Shown here: positions 55,501-62,078 of the stretch, one piece after another | How the letters are laid out: every line of letters starts with the position of its first letter | Numbering within the stretch: position 1 is the stretch's first letter | Assembly (NCBI GenBank): GCA_002483285.1 | Contig: DLHP01000022.1 | Coordinates: 1 to 64,000, forward strand | DNA: 64,000 bases | Origin: Flavobacterium sp. UBA7665 | GTDB taxonomy: Bacteria; Bacteroidota; Bacteroidia; Flavobacteriales; Flavobacteriaceae | Direction: 5' to 3' | Notes under the pieces: generated by a model | Told to the model about the DNA's origin: nothing | The model's input: the letters and a program-made list of their open reading frames with translations, nothing else | Databases searched by the model: none | Program-made: the position numbers and the translations under genes

Positions 55501-58041
55501 TTACAATGGTATACCACACTTACCGGCGGTACCGCAAGTGCTACCGCGCCCACGCCATCTACGCTTGCGACCGGAACAACTACTTATTATGTAAGCCAAA
55601 CAATTAATGGCTGTGAGGGGCCACGCGCTGCGATAGCAGTAAATGTAAACCCTACGCCTTTGGCACCAGTCACGTCGGCAATCACTTATTGTCAAAATGC
55701 TACTGCTTCGGCACTGACCGCTGTGGGCAGTAATCTTTTGTGGTATAATAACCCTTTAAGTGGCACGGGAAGCGCCATTGCGCCTACGCCAAGTACGGCA
55801 ACAGCCGGAATCACTTCTTACTACGTGAGCCAAACGGTGAGTGGTTGTGAAAGCCCCAGAGCATTGATTACTGTAGAAATTTTCGCTACGCCAAGCCTTC
55901 CATCGGTTGCGCCCATAAGCTATTGTCAGAATGCGACGGCCACCTCCTTGACTGCAACAGGTGCGAATTTACTTTGGTACACCAGTCCGACCGGTGGAGC
56001 AGGAAGTACAATTGCCCCGGTGCCCACTACGGTCACTTCGGGCTTGACCAATTATTACGTAAGCCAAACCATTAATGGATGCGAAGGCCCGCGAGCGGTT
56101 TTAGCAGTAACTGTTTATGCGACCCCTGCATTACCCACTGTCGCGAGCCCGATTACGTATTGCCAGAATTACGCCGCGCCCCAACTTGCTGCGACGGGAT
56201 CGAACTTACTTTGGTACACTACTGCGACACTCGGAACCGGAAGCCCAACAGCACCAACGCCGTCTACTTTGGCCTTTGGAACAACAAGTTACTATGTAAG
56301 CCAAACTATTAATGGTTGTGAAGGTCCACGCGCTGTGATTGTGGTCAATATCACAGGAACGCCGGCAGCTCCAGCGGTCATTACTCCGGTTACTTACTGC
56401 CAGAATTTTGCCGCGACGGCACTTACCGCTACCGGAAGCAACCTGCTGTGGTATACCGATCCGGTTGGTGGAACAGGCAGTGCCACAGCGCCTGTACCTA
56501 GCACAGGAACCGCCGGAAATACAACTTACTATGTGAGCCAAAGCAACGGCTGCGAAAGTATGCGATCGGCCATCGTGGTGACCACGCTGCCAACGCCTGC
56601 GTTACCGGGAGTTGCTTCGGTTGCCTATTGCCAAAATGATACACCTTTGGCACTAACTGCCACGGGAAGCAATTTGTTATGGTACAGCAGCCCGACGGGA
56701 GGAATCGCAAGCACCACTGCACCAACGCCCAACACCGCAGTGGCAGGCGTAACCAATTATTATGTGAGCCAAACCGTTAGCGGATGCGAAGGACCGCGGG
56801 CGCTACTTAGCGTTACCGTTTACGCTACGCCAGCGCTACCAACAATCACTAGTCCCGTTACGTATTGCCAGAATGATTTGGCTTCGGCTTTGTCTGCGAC
56901 AGGTTCGGGTTTGCTATGGTATACTTCGTCCACTTCGGCGGTAGGGAATGCAACGTCACCCGTGCCTAGTACAATTAGTCCGGGAAGCACCAGTTATTAT
57001 GTAAGCCAAACCATCAACGGATGCGAAGGTCCGCGGGCGGCTATTGTTGTAGTTGTTAATCCAACGCCTGTCGCTCCATTAGTTACGACACCAGTGAACT
57101 ATTGCCAGAATGACGCCGCAACAAGTTTGACAGCGACGGGTGCTAATTTGTTGTGGTATGCCGCCGCTACCGGTGGATCGGGAACTGCTACTGCGCCTGT
57201 TCCGAGCACAGCGATAGCTGGCACAACCAATTATTATGTAAGCCAAACCGTGAATGGATGCGAAAGTCCGCGCGCTTTGATTGCCGTGACCGTCAATCCG
57301 AATCCATTGCCAACACCGCAAGACGGAACCGTTTGTATCGATCAAAACAATACGGTAACCAATACTTATACGCTAGATGCGGGACTAACAGGAAACTACA
57401 GTTACGAATGGTTTACGGTTAGTGGAGCCAGTTATACGCCGATTGCAGGAGCCAATCAAAGTACCTACGTGGCCAGTGCGGCCGACGTATATGGCGTTAG
57501 GGCTACCGATGTGGTAACGGGTTGTCAATCGGCTGTAGTTACTGCAACAGTTGGCTTGGCGCCTTTTCCTACGGCAATTAGCGTTGTTTCTTCGGACTAT
57601 TTTGAAGACGACCAGAGAATTACCATTGAAGTAGCACCTGCGGGGAACTATCTCTACCAATTGGATGATGGTGCTCTGCAAAGCCAGAATATTTTTATCG
57701 ATGTTGCTCCCGGAACATATACTGTACATGTCAAAAGTGAATGTGGCGATTATACCCGTGAGGTTACCCTGCTTGATTTCCCGAGATTCTTCACACCGAA
57801 TGGAGACGGATACAACGACAACTGGAATATTTTTAGCCTGAATGGTCAAGCTAAGGCAAAAATTTATATCTTTGACCGACTTGGAAAACTGCTCAAAGAA
57901 ATCAGCCCTTCCGGCCTTGGCTGGGACGGAACATTCAACCAGCAGGCCATGCCGTCATCTGACTATTGGTTCATCGTTCACTATGAAGATCAGCATAAAG
58001 TCAGCAAGATATTTAAGTCCCATTTTGCATTAAAACGATAG
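52558..58041 (+). CDS. Giant surface protein with choice-of-anchor L domain, Ig-like repeats and T9SS type B tail
   Basis: An 1827-residue secreted protein. A signal peptide (1-19, ending VHA) is followed by a choice-of-anchor L domain (about 35-280, with LEFDFLATGLELNFDFVFGSEEY in two parts), two Ig- or PKD-like regions (about 285-560), 13 Ig-like repeats of about 78 residues (562-1581), another Ig-like region (about 1585-1735), and a T9SS type B sorting domain (1741-1827, FFTPNGDGYNDNW then IYIFDRLGKLL). Each repeat keeps YCQN, a central LLWY, and a GCE motif. The two cysteines per repeat could form a disulfide. A role as adhesin or motility-linked surface protein is likely but unproven. 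The PorP/SprF gene starts five bases later. Confidence 0.93.
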   Translation: MTKTTLILLLFLSSFVHAQLIVDNSETPVQLVEDVLIGEGVTPINIKFNGSTANAAMIRDQATHFTTNFNPTNLGISEGLLLSTGKGFYALGPNTSHNNLGTGQNPSGTPNGSDPDLALLSNSTISSSAVLEFDFLATGLELNFDFVFGSEEYAGYVNSINDSFGFFLSGYGITGPYSNNAKNIALVPSTNTQISINTINNGPNNNGTCTNCAYYINNGPTGQNPFNPAVETVEYDGLTTVLRATSPLRCGEMYHIKLAIGNVSDDLLDSGVFLKNFRIKPMELITAELQTSPTLCAGQTVLINSGLVQGTNVFVWRENGVIMSGETGTSITVTDPGVAPPLPVTYSLTVLTDYGCQIAYDEMIINWLPKIPVADPGPIVECTPLPAPYNVSLNDLATNMLGALDPVQYVFSFYDANDLGQADFGSPNNLIPRNVLGTWDDYTIDNSGTDEIWVRIEDLFTTCSLVYRIPITFTDEPSGNISFPNSPYCDQVNTPQAITTDVTPGGVYSATPAGLNIDPTTGAINPSLSTPGNYTVNYNLAAVGSCPAFSPTPATISIVGVPTAPIVTTPITYCQNETAAALTAPGSNLLWYTNATGGTGSATAPTPTTTTAGTTTYYVSESAGSCEGPRAAIVVDVNPTPAAPTVTALTYCQNDTATALTATGTNLLWYTSATGGTGSPTPPTPNTSTSGITDYYVSQTVAGCEGPRANLIVTVYATPALPTVTSPLTYCQNATPTALVAIGTGILWYTSPTGGVGSPAAPTPNTLTAASTTFYASQTINGCEGPRVALVVDVNPTPAAPVVSSPVTYCQNATALALTAVGSNLLWYNDPITGTGSALAPTPATLASGMTNYYVTQTVSGCESPRALLVVDVIPTPAAPTVSALTYCQNETPVALSAVGSSLLWYAAATGGTGSAIAPTPTTGTAGTTSYYVSQTVSGCEGPRAALDVTVYATPALPVVNTPIVYCQNAVASQLSATGSNLQWYTTLTGGTASATAPTPSTLATGTTTYYVSQTINGCEGPRAAIAVNVNPTPLAPVTSAITYCQNATASALTAVGSNLLWYNNPLSGTGSAIAPTPSTATAGITSYYVSQTVSGCESPRALITVEIFATPSLPSVAPISYCQNATATSLTATGANLLWYTSPTGGAGSTIAPVPTTVTSGLTNYYVSQTINGCEGPRAVLAVTVYATPALPTVASPITYCQNYAAPQLAATGSNLLWYTTATLGTGSPTAPTPSTLAFGTTSYYVSQTINGCEGPRAVIVVNITGTPAAPAVITPVTYCQNFAATALTATGSNLLWYTDPVGGTGSATAPVPSTGTAGNTTYYVSQSNGCESMRSAIVVTTLPTPALPGVASVAYCQNDTPLALTATGSNLLWYSSPTGGIASTTAPTPNTAVAGVTNYYVSQTVSGCEGPRALLSVTVYATPALPTITSPVTYCQNDLASALSATGSGLLWYTSSTSAVGNATSPVPSTISPGSTSYYVSQTINGCEGPRAAIVVVVNPTPVAPLVTTPVNYCQNDAATSLTATGANLLWYAAATGGSGTATAPVPSTAIAGTTNYYVSQTVNGCESPRALIAVTVNPNPLPTPQDGTVCIDQNNTVTNTYTLDAGLTGNYSYEWFTVSGASYTPIAGANQSTYVASAADVYGVRATDVVTGCQSAVVTATVGLAPFPTAISVVSSDYFEDDQRITIEVAPAGNYLYQLDDGALQSQNIFIDVAPGTYTVHVKSECGDYTREVTLLDFPRFFTPNGDGYNDNWNIFSLNGQAKAKIYIFDRLGKLLKEISPSGLGWDGTFNQQAMPSSDYWFIVHYEDQHKVSKIFKSHFALKR
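54241..57300 (+). repeat. Thirteen tandem Ig-like coding repeats
   Basis: About 235 bases per unit, imperfect at both DNA and protein level. The unit corresponds to the CHU_C-associated Ig-like domain: linker (NPTPAAP or YATPALP), TYCQN, LTATGSNLLWY, GGTGSATAPTPST, TTYYVSQTxxGCEGPRA. Linker YATPALP appears after repeats 2, 5, 8 and 11, and the variant GCES replaces GCEG in repeats 4, 7, 10 and 13, revealing a higher-order unit of three repeats (about 700 bases). This implies growth by duplication of trimers. Confidence 0.92.
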
Positions 58042-58046
58042 ATAAA

Positions 58047-59048
58047 ATGAATTTAAAAAAGTTATTGTTCTTAGCCGTTTGCCTGGTCTCGCAAATCTCA
58101 TTTTCTCAGGAAGGCGTTGCGGTTTATTCAGACTACTTATCAGACAATTATTACCTACTGCATCCTTCTATGGCCGGCGCTGCCAATTGCGCCAAGTTAA
58201 GGGTAACGGCACGCCAGCAATGGTTTGGGCAAAAGGATGCTCCTGCAATGCAAACGGTGAGTTTTAATGGGAGCCTTACCGAGCAATCGGGAGTTGGTGC
58301 CATCGTCTACAACGATAAAAACGGTTACCATGCACAAAAGGGAGTCAAATTAACATACGCGCACCATATTATGTTTTCAAGGGACAATGTAGATTTGAAC
58401 CAACTTTCTTTTGGTTTGAGTGTAGGTTTGGTGCAAAGTACTTTGGATGAAACAGAGTTTTTGAGATCGGGCGATTTTGATCCATTTGTTAACGGAACAA
58501 TTGTCCAGAAAGATTCTTACTTCAACGTAGACGTGGGAATGTCTTATAACTATCTCGATTTTTACGCGCACCTTACCCTAAAGAACGCGATTGAAACCCG
58601 TAGGGAAATTTACTCGGAGTATGAAAATGACAACATCCGTAAAATCATCGTCAACATGGGTTATACCTTTGGCAATGACGACGAAGGCTTGCAATGGGAA
58701 CCCTCTTTTATGTTTCAATTGGTCAACCAAACCAAAGAGAAATCGTTCGATGCCAACTTGAAGGTTTACAAGCCTATGGATTTTGGAAGGATTTGGGGCG
58801 GCTTGTCTTACAGAAGAAGTTTGGATGGGGCAGAATACATCGAGAATGGTTCGCTACAAAGCCAAAAGCTACAATTCATCACGCCAATTGTAGGTGTGAA
58901 TTATAAGAACTTCATGTTCTCTTACACCTATTCTCACGTTACCGGCGCCATCAAATTTGACAACGGCGGATACCACCAGATTACCCTGGGTATGAACCTT
59001 TGGTGTAAACAAGAGAGATACCACTGTAAATGTCCAGCAATCAATTAA
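58047..59048 (+). CDS. PorP/SprF family outer-membrane protein
   Basis: A 333-residue outer-membrane barrel protein with a signal peptide (about 1-20, ending ISFSQ). YSDYLSDNYYLLHPSMAGAANCAKLRVTARQQW, split over the first strands, is the PorP/SprF hallmark. PorP/SprF proteins pair with the T9SS type B cargo encoded next door and are needed for its export or anchoring. The five-base spacing to the type B repeat protein makes them a cognate pair. A terminator follows at 59053. Confidence 0.94.
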   Translation: MNLKKLLFLAVCLVSQISFSQEGVAVYSDYLSDNYYLLHPSMAGAANCAKLRVTARQQWFGQKDAPAMQTVSFNGSLTEQSGVGAIVYNDKNGYHAQKGVKLTYAHHIMFSRDNVDLNQLSFGLSVGLVQSTLDETEFLRSGDFDPFVNGTIVQKDSYFNVDVGMSYNYLDFYAHLTLKNAIETRREIYSEYENDNIRKIIVNMGYTFGNDDEGLQWEPSFMFQLVNQTKEKSFDANLKVYKPMDFGRIWGGLSYRRSLDGAEYIENGSLQSQKLQFITPIVGVNYKNFMFSYTYSHVTGAIKFDNGGYHQITLGMNLWCKQERYHCKCPAIN

Positions 59049-59052
59049 TAAC

Positions 59053-59081
59053 TGTCCCGATTTATTCGGGACAATTTTTTT
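59053..59081 (+). terminator. Rho-independent terminator after the surface-protein operon
   Basis: TGTCCCGA (59053-59060) pairs perfectly with TCGGGACA (59066-59073) around a five-base loop, followed by seven T. It starts five bases after the PorP/SprF stop and ends seven bases before the carbonic anhydrase ATG. Confidence 0.9.
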
Positions 59082-59087
59082 ATACGC

Positions 59088-59612
59088 ATGTTGATTAAAG
59101 AAGTAAACGGAAAGAAACCTTCAATTCCCGAGGATTGTTACATAGCCGAAAATGCTACGATTGTGGGAGAAGTTCGATTTGGACATTCTTGTAGTGTTTG
59201 GTTCAATGCCGTGGTGCGAGGGGATGTAAACAGCATTACAATCGGTAATAAAGTGAACATTCAGGACGGCGCGGTCATTCATTGCACCTATCAGAAACAC
59301 GCCACGACCATAGGTAACAATGTGTCAATCGGACACAACGCGATTGTACATGGTTGCACGATCCACGACAATGTACTTATCGGGATGGGCGCCATTGTGA
59401 TGGACAATTGTATAGTAGAGCGCAATTCGATTGTTGCGGCAGGCGCGGTGGTTACACAAAATACGGTTGTAGAATCGGGATCCATATATGCCGGAGTGCC
59501 TGCAAAAAAGGTAAAGGATATTGATGTCTCTGATTTTTCGGGTGAAATAGACCGAATTTCCAACAACTACGTGATGTACGCCGGATGGTTTAAGGACGAT
59601 AACCAGTCTTAA
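59088..59612 (+). CDS. Gamma carbonic anhydrase family protein
   Basis: A 174-residue left-handed beta-helix protein that forms trimers. The three metal-binding histidines are in place: H65 (AVIHC), H83 (IGHNA) and H88 (VHGC). Hexapeptide repeats run through about 20-140, followed by a C-terminal helix. Related proteins include YrdA, PaaY and CaiE. Carbonic anhydrase activity varies among them, so catalysis is not assured. Its stop codon overlaps that of murI by four bases on the opposite strand. Confidence 0.93.
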   Translation: MLIKEVNGKKPSIPEDCYIAENATIVGEVRFGHSCSVWFNAVVRGDVNSITIGNKVNIQDGAVIHCTYQKHATTIGNNVSIGHNAIVHGCTIHDNVLIGMGAIVMDNCIVERNSIVAAGAVVTQNTVVESGSIYAGVPAKKVKDIDVSDFSGEIDRISNNYVMYAGWFKDDNQS

Positions 59613-60388
59613 AAGTCGCGTTGTTCAACCGGGTAGCGATGTTCGAGGATATCAAAGAGTACCTTTGGATTGGTATTGACGTAAAAGAGATTGTTGCTTT
59701 TATGGTTGGCAGCATTAAAACCAACTTTCTCCCTTAATACATTTTGAGTTTGTCGCGCTACTGCTTCGCCCGAATCTATAATTTTGATGTGTGGCGGCAG
59801 TATTTCTTTTATTTGCGGCACCAGATAGGGATAGTGACTGCAACCTAAAACCAGGTAATCTATATTTTCATCAATCATGGGTTGGAGGTAGGAGTGGAGC
59901 AGTTGCTTCATTTCGGGCGAATTGATCTCTCCGGCTTCTATCAGTTCTACAAGGTTGTAGCCAATTTGTTCGATGATTGTGGTGTCGTGGTAAATCTCGA
60001 CCGCCTTGTTGAACAGCTCACTGTTGATGGTGCCTTTGGTGGCCAGTATCCCAATTTTTTGCGTTTTAGAATGTAAAGCTGCGGGCTTGATGGCGGGTTC
60101 AATTCCAATAAAAGGCACATCGTATTTGGATCGCAATTCCTTGATGGCATTGGTGGTGGCAGTATTGCAGGCCACGACTATGATTTTTGCATTTTGGTTG
60201 AGTAGGAATTCGGTATTTTTTTCGCTGAGTGCGACAATCTCTTCCTTTGATTTTTTTCCGTAAGGGGCGTTTTTACTGTCTGCCAAATAAATGGTGTCTT
60301 CATTGGGCATCAATTCATGTATGGCGCTCCAGATCGAACTTCCGCCAATACCAGAATCAAAAAGGCCGATAGGTTTAGAATTGGTCAT
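59609..60388 (-). CDS. murI: Glutamate racemase
   Basis: A 259-residue cytoplasmic enzyme that makes D-glutamate for peptidoglycan. The two catalytic cysteines are C74 (VVACNTATTN) and C183 (VLGCSHYPYL), and D11 lies in GLFDSGIGG. The ATG at 60388 is chosen over an in-frame start at 60415, which would lie in the preceding terminator hairpin. The gene sits downstream of two OmpH/Skp genes and bamA, but a terminator and a -7 box separate it. Confidence 0.95.
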   Translation of the reverse strand: MTNSKPIGLFDSGIGGSSIWSAIHELMPNEDTIYLADSKNAPYGKKSKEEIVALSEKNTEFLLNQNAKIIVVACNTATTNAIKELRSKYDVPFIGIEPAIKPAALHSKTQKIGILATKGTINSELFNKAVEIYHDTTIIEQIGYNLVELIEAGEINSPEMKQLLHSYLQPMIDENIDYLVLGCSHYPYLVPQIKEILPPHIKIIDSGEAVARQTQNVLREKVGFNAANHKSNNLFYVNTNPKVLFDILEHRYPVEQRDF

Positions 60389-60391
60389 TAT

Positions 60392-60399
60392 CAAATATA
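60392..60399 (-). promoter_or_regulatory. -7 promoter element of murI, nearly leaderless
   Basis: On the minus strand this reads TATATTTG, a perfect TAnnTTTG match, ending three bases before the murI ATG at 60388. Transcription would begin at or next to the start codon. Confidence 0.45.
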
Positions 60400-60403
60400 A
60401 AAA

Positions 60404-60432
60404 AAAACTGCCCACTATAAATGGGCAGTTTT
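60404..60432 (-). terminator. Rho-independent terminator between the Skp genes and murI
   Basis: AAAACTGCCCA (60404-60414) pairs perfectly with TGGGCAGTTTT (60422-60432) around a seven-base loop. On the minus strand the stem runs into a long T run. It follows the first Skp gene by 16 bases. Confidence 0.88.
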
Positions 60433-60448
60433 TAAAAGTTTTTAGGAT

Positions 60449-60955
60449 TTAGAATCCGAGGTCTTTCTTAACATCGGCGGTGATGTTTGGACCATCGGCA
60501 AGCAATAAACCTTCTGAATTCAAAACGTATTGGAATCCTTTGGCTTTCCCAACTTTCTGGATAGACGCTTTTACTTTTTCCATGATTGGTTTTACGATGT
60601 CGGATTCTTTCTGTTGCAATTCTTTTTGGGCATTGTCCCTGTAGTCAACAATCCTTTTTTGCATATCCTGAACTTCTTTAGAACGGGTTTCATTTACTGC
60701 TTCGGTAACAGTTGAAGCTTCCTGCTCGTATTTTTTTAACTTGTTTTGATACTCTTCAACCATAGTTTTGTATTCTGTATCGTAAGTTCCGCTAAGTTTT
60801 TCGAGTTGTTTTTGAGCTTCAAGCATTGCTGGCATTTTCGACATCAAATCACTTACATCTACGTGAGCAGTTTTTGCCTGGGCATTCATAGCCTGGTTAC
60901 CGGCGATAAATAAAAGGGCAACCATTGCTAAAGTTTTGAATTGTTTCATCATCAT
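60449..60955 (-). CDS. OmpH/Skp periplasmic chaperone, short form
   Basis: A 168-residue periplasmic chaperone that holds unfolded outer-membrane proteins on their way to BamA. A signal peptide (about 1-26, ending NAQA) precedes the Skp core with AHVDVSDLMSKMPAMLEAQKQLEKL and two long charged helices (about 45-135), and the end has FQYVLNSEGLLLADGPNIT. Three successive in-frame ATGs (60955, 60952, 60949) make the exact start uncertain. It lies 25 bases after the longer paralogue. Confidence 0.92.
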   Translation of the reverse strand: MMMKQFKTLAMVALLFIAGNQAMNAQAKTAHVDVSDLMSKMPAMLEAQKQLEKLSGTYDTEYKTMVEEYQNKLKKYEQEASTVTEAVNETRSKEVQDMQKRIVDYRDNAQKELQQKESDIVKPIMEKVKASIQKVGKAKGFQYVLNSEGLLLADGPNITADVKKDLGF

Positions 60956-60980
60956 TTGAAATATTAATTAATTTAACTGT

Positions 60981-62015
60981 TTAATTTTTGTTTTCTTTTT
61001 CCTTGGCCTTGTCTTCGCGTGCTTTTTTAGCCGCATCTATTTTGGCTTGTCGGTCTGCCAATGCTTTGGCTTTCTTTTCTTCCTGCGCTTTTTTCCTGTC
61101 GGCTAGAATTTGGGCTCTGGCTTCGGCGCTTTTCTTTTTTGGATCCTCGGTTGCTGTGCTATCGTCGTCGGTTTGCTCGGCGTCCTGAACTTTGTTATTG
61201 GTTTCTGTCGCGGTCGTTGCGCTAGTCTTACCTTCTTCTTTGTTTGGTGGCGCAGTTGTAGTTGTAGATCCTGTTTTTCCTTGTCTGGCGGCATTTCGTT
61301 TCTCCTCCGCTAGTCTTTTCTTCTCTTCCTGCGCTGCCTTGCGGTCGGCTACGAGTTTTTCGCGTGCTGCTTTTTTGGCGTCGATTTTCGCTTGTCTTTC
61401 TTGCAACGCCGGATTGTCATCTACCATATCCTCAAGCGCTTCCTTTTTTTCTTGTTCTTTGAGTTCCTTGCCTTTGAGTTGGTTTCTTCTCGAAGCACGG
61501 TTCAAAACACGGATGACCTGGTCACTAATATCATATCGTTTTGCAGAAAATAACATGGTAAGGTCAGAAGTTTTATTAAAGACAAAATCATATTTTTTAG
61601 CTTCCGCTATGTCTTGAACAGCGGTAAAAACCTGGTCTTGGACAGGCTGTGCTAACACTGCTTTCTGTGTCATCAAATCTCCGGTTGGGCCAAATCTTTT
61701 TTGCTGGTATTCTAACAGGGCATTTTCCTGGAATGCAATTTCTTCTTCTCTTTCTTCAATCAACTCGCGGGTCAATAAAACTCTTTCTGTTTTTAACGAT
61801 TCTTTGAGTTTGGCAATATCGATTTGTTTGATTTCAATTTCTTGTTTCCATTTTTGGGCTTTCTGCTCCAATTGGTTTTTGGCCTCTATGTAATCGGGAA
61901 CATTCTGCAGGATGTATTCCATGTCAATGTAACCGATTTTGGTTCCGCGCGATTGGGCAGTTGCGGTAAGGGAAACAGCCAGCATGAAAACTAGCAATAA
62001 AAAATGTTTTCTCAT
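60981..62015 (-). CDS. OmpH/Skp periplasmic chaperone with long charged tail
   Basis: A 344-residue chaperone. A signal peptide (1-20, ending ATAQS) precedes a normal Skp core (about 25-172, GYIDMEYILQNVPDYIEAKNQL in one strand-helix unit, ending near YDISDQVIRVLN). Residues about 175-344 form an additional helix-rich, Lys/Ala/Glu-rich tail with repeated AREK, DRKAAQEEKK and DRKKAQEEKK blocks, split by a Thr-rich linker (about 243-285). The tail is not in E. coli Skp and may be extended or coiled-coil. Its partner may be another envelope protein. It lies 46 bases after bamA, with a promoter in between. Confidence 0.92.
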   Translation of the reverse strand: MRKHFLLLVFMLAVSLTATAQSRGTKIGYIDMEYILQNVPDYIEAKNQLEQKAQKWKQEIEIKQIDIAKLKESLKTERVLLTRELIEEREEEIAFQENALLEYQQKRFGPTGDLMTQKAVLAQPVQDQVFTAVQDIAEAKKYDFVFNKTSDLTMLFSAKRYDISDQVIRVLNRASRRNQLKGKELKEQEKKEALEDMVDDNPALQERQAKIDAKKAAREKLVADRKAAQEEKKRLAEEKRNAARQGKTGSTTTTAPPNKEEGKTSATTATETNNKVQDAEQTDDDSTATEDPKKKSAEARAQILADRKKAQEEKKAKALADRQAKIDAAKKAREDKAKEKENKN

Positions 62016-62046
62016 AAATTCAAAATTTTACAACTAAAAGCCGTGC

Positions 62047-62078
62047 CAAATATAATTAATTTTAAAATTGCTGGCCAA
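62047..62078 (-). promoter_or_regulatory. Promoter for the two OmpH/Skp genes
   Basis: On the minus strand TTG (plus 62076-62078), 21 bases of spacing and TATATTTG (plus 62047-62054) match the Bacteroidetes promoter well. The Skp start at 62015 is 32 bases beyond the -7 box. The -33 element lies inside the end of bamA. Confidence 0.65.

Noticed and set aside
54241..57300. Possible CRISPR array, because of regular repeats
   Set aside because: Repeats are about 235 bases, divergent, and encode Ig-like domains in one open frame. No short identical repeats with unique spacers.
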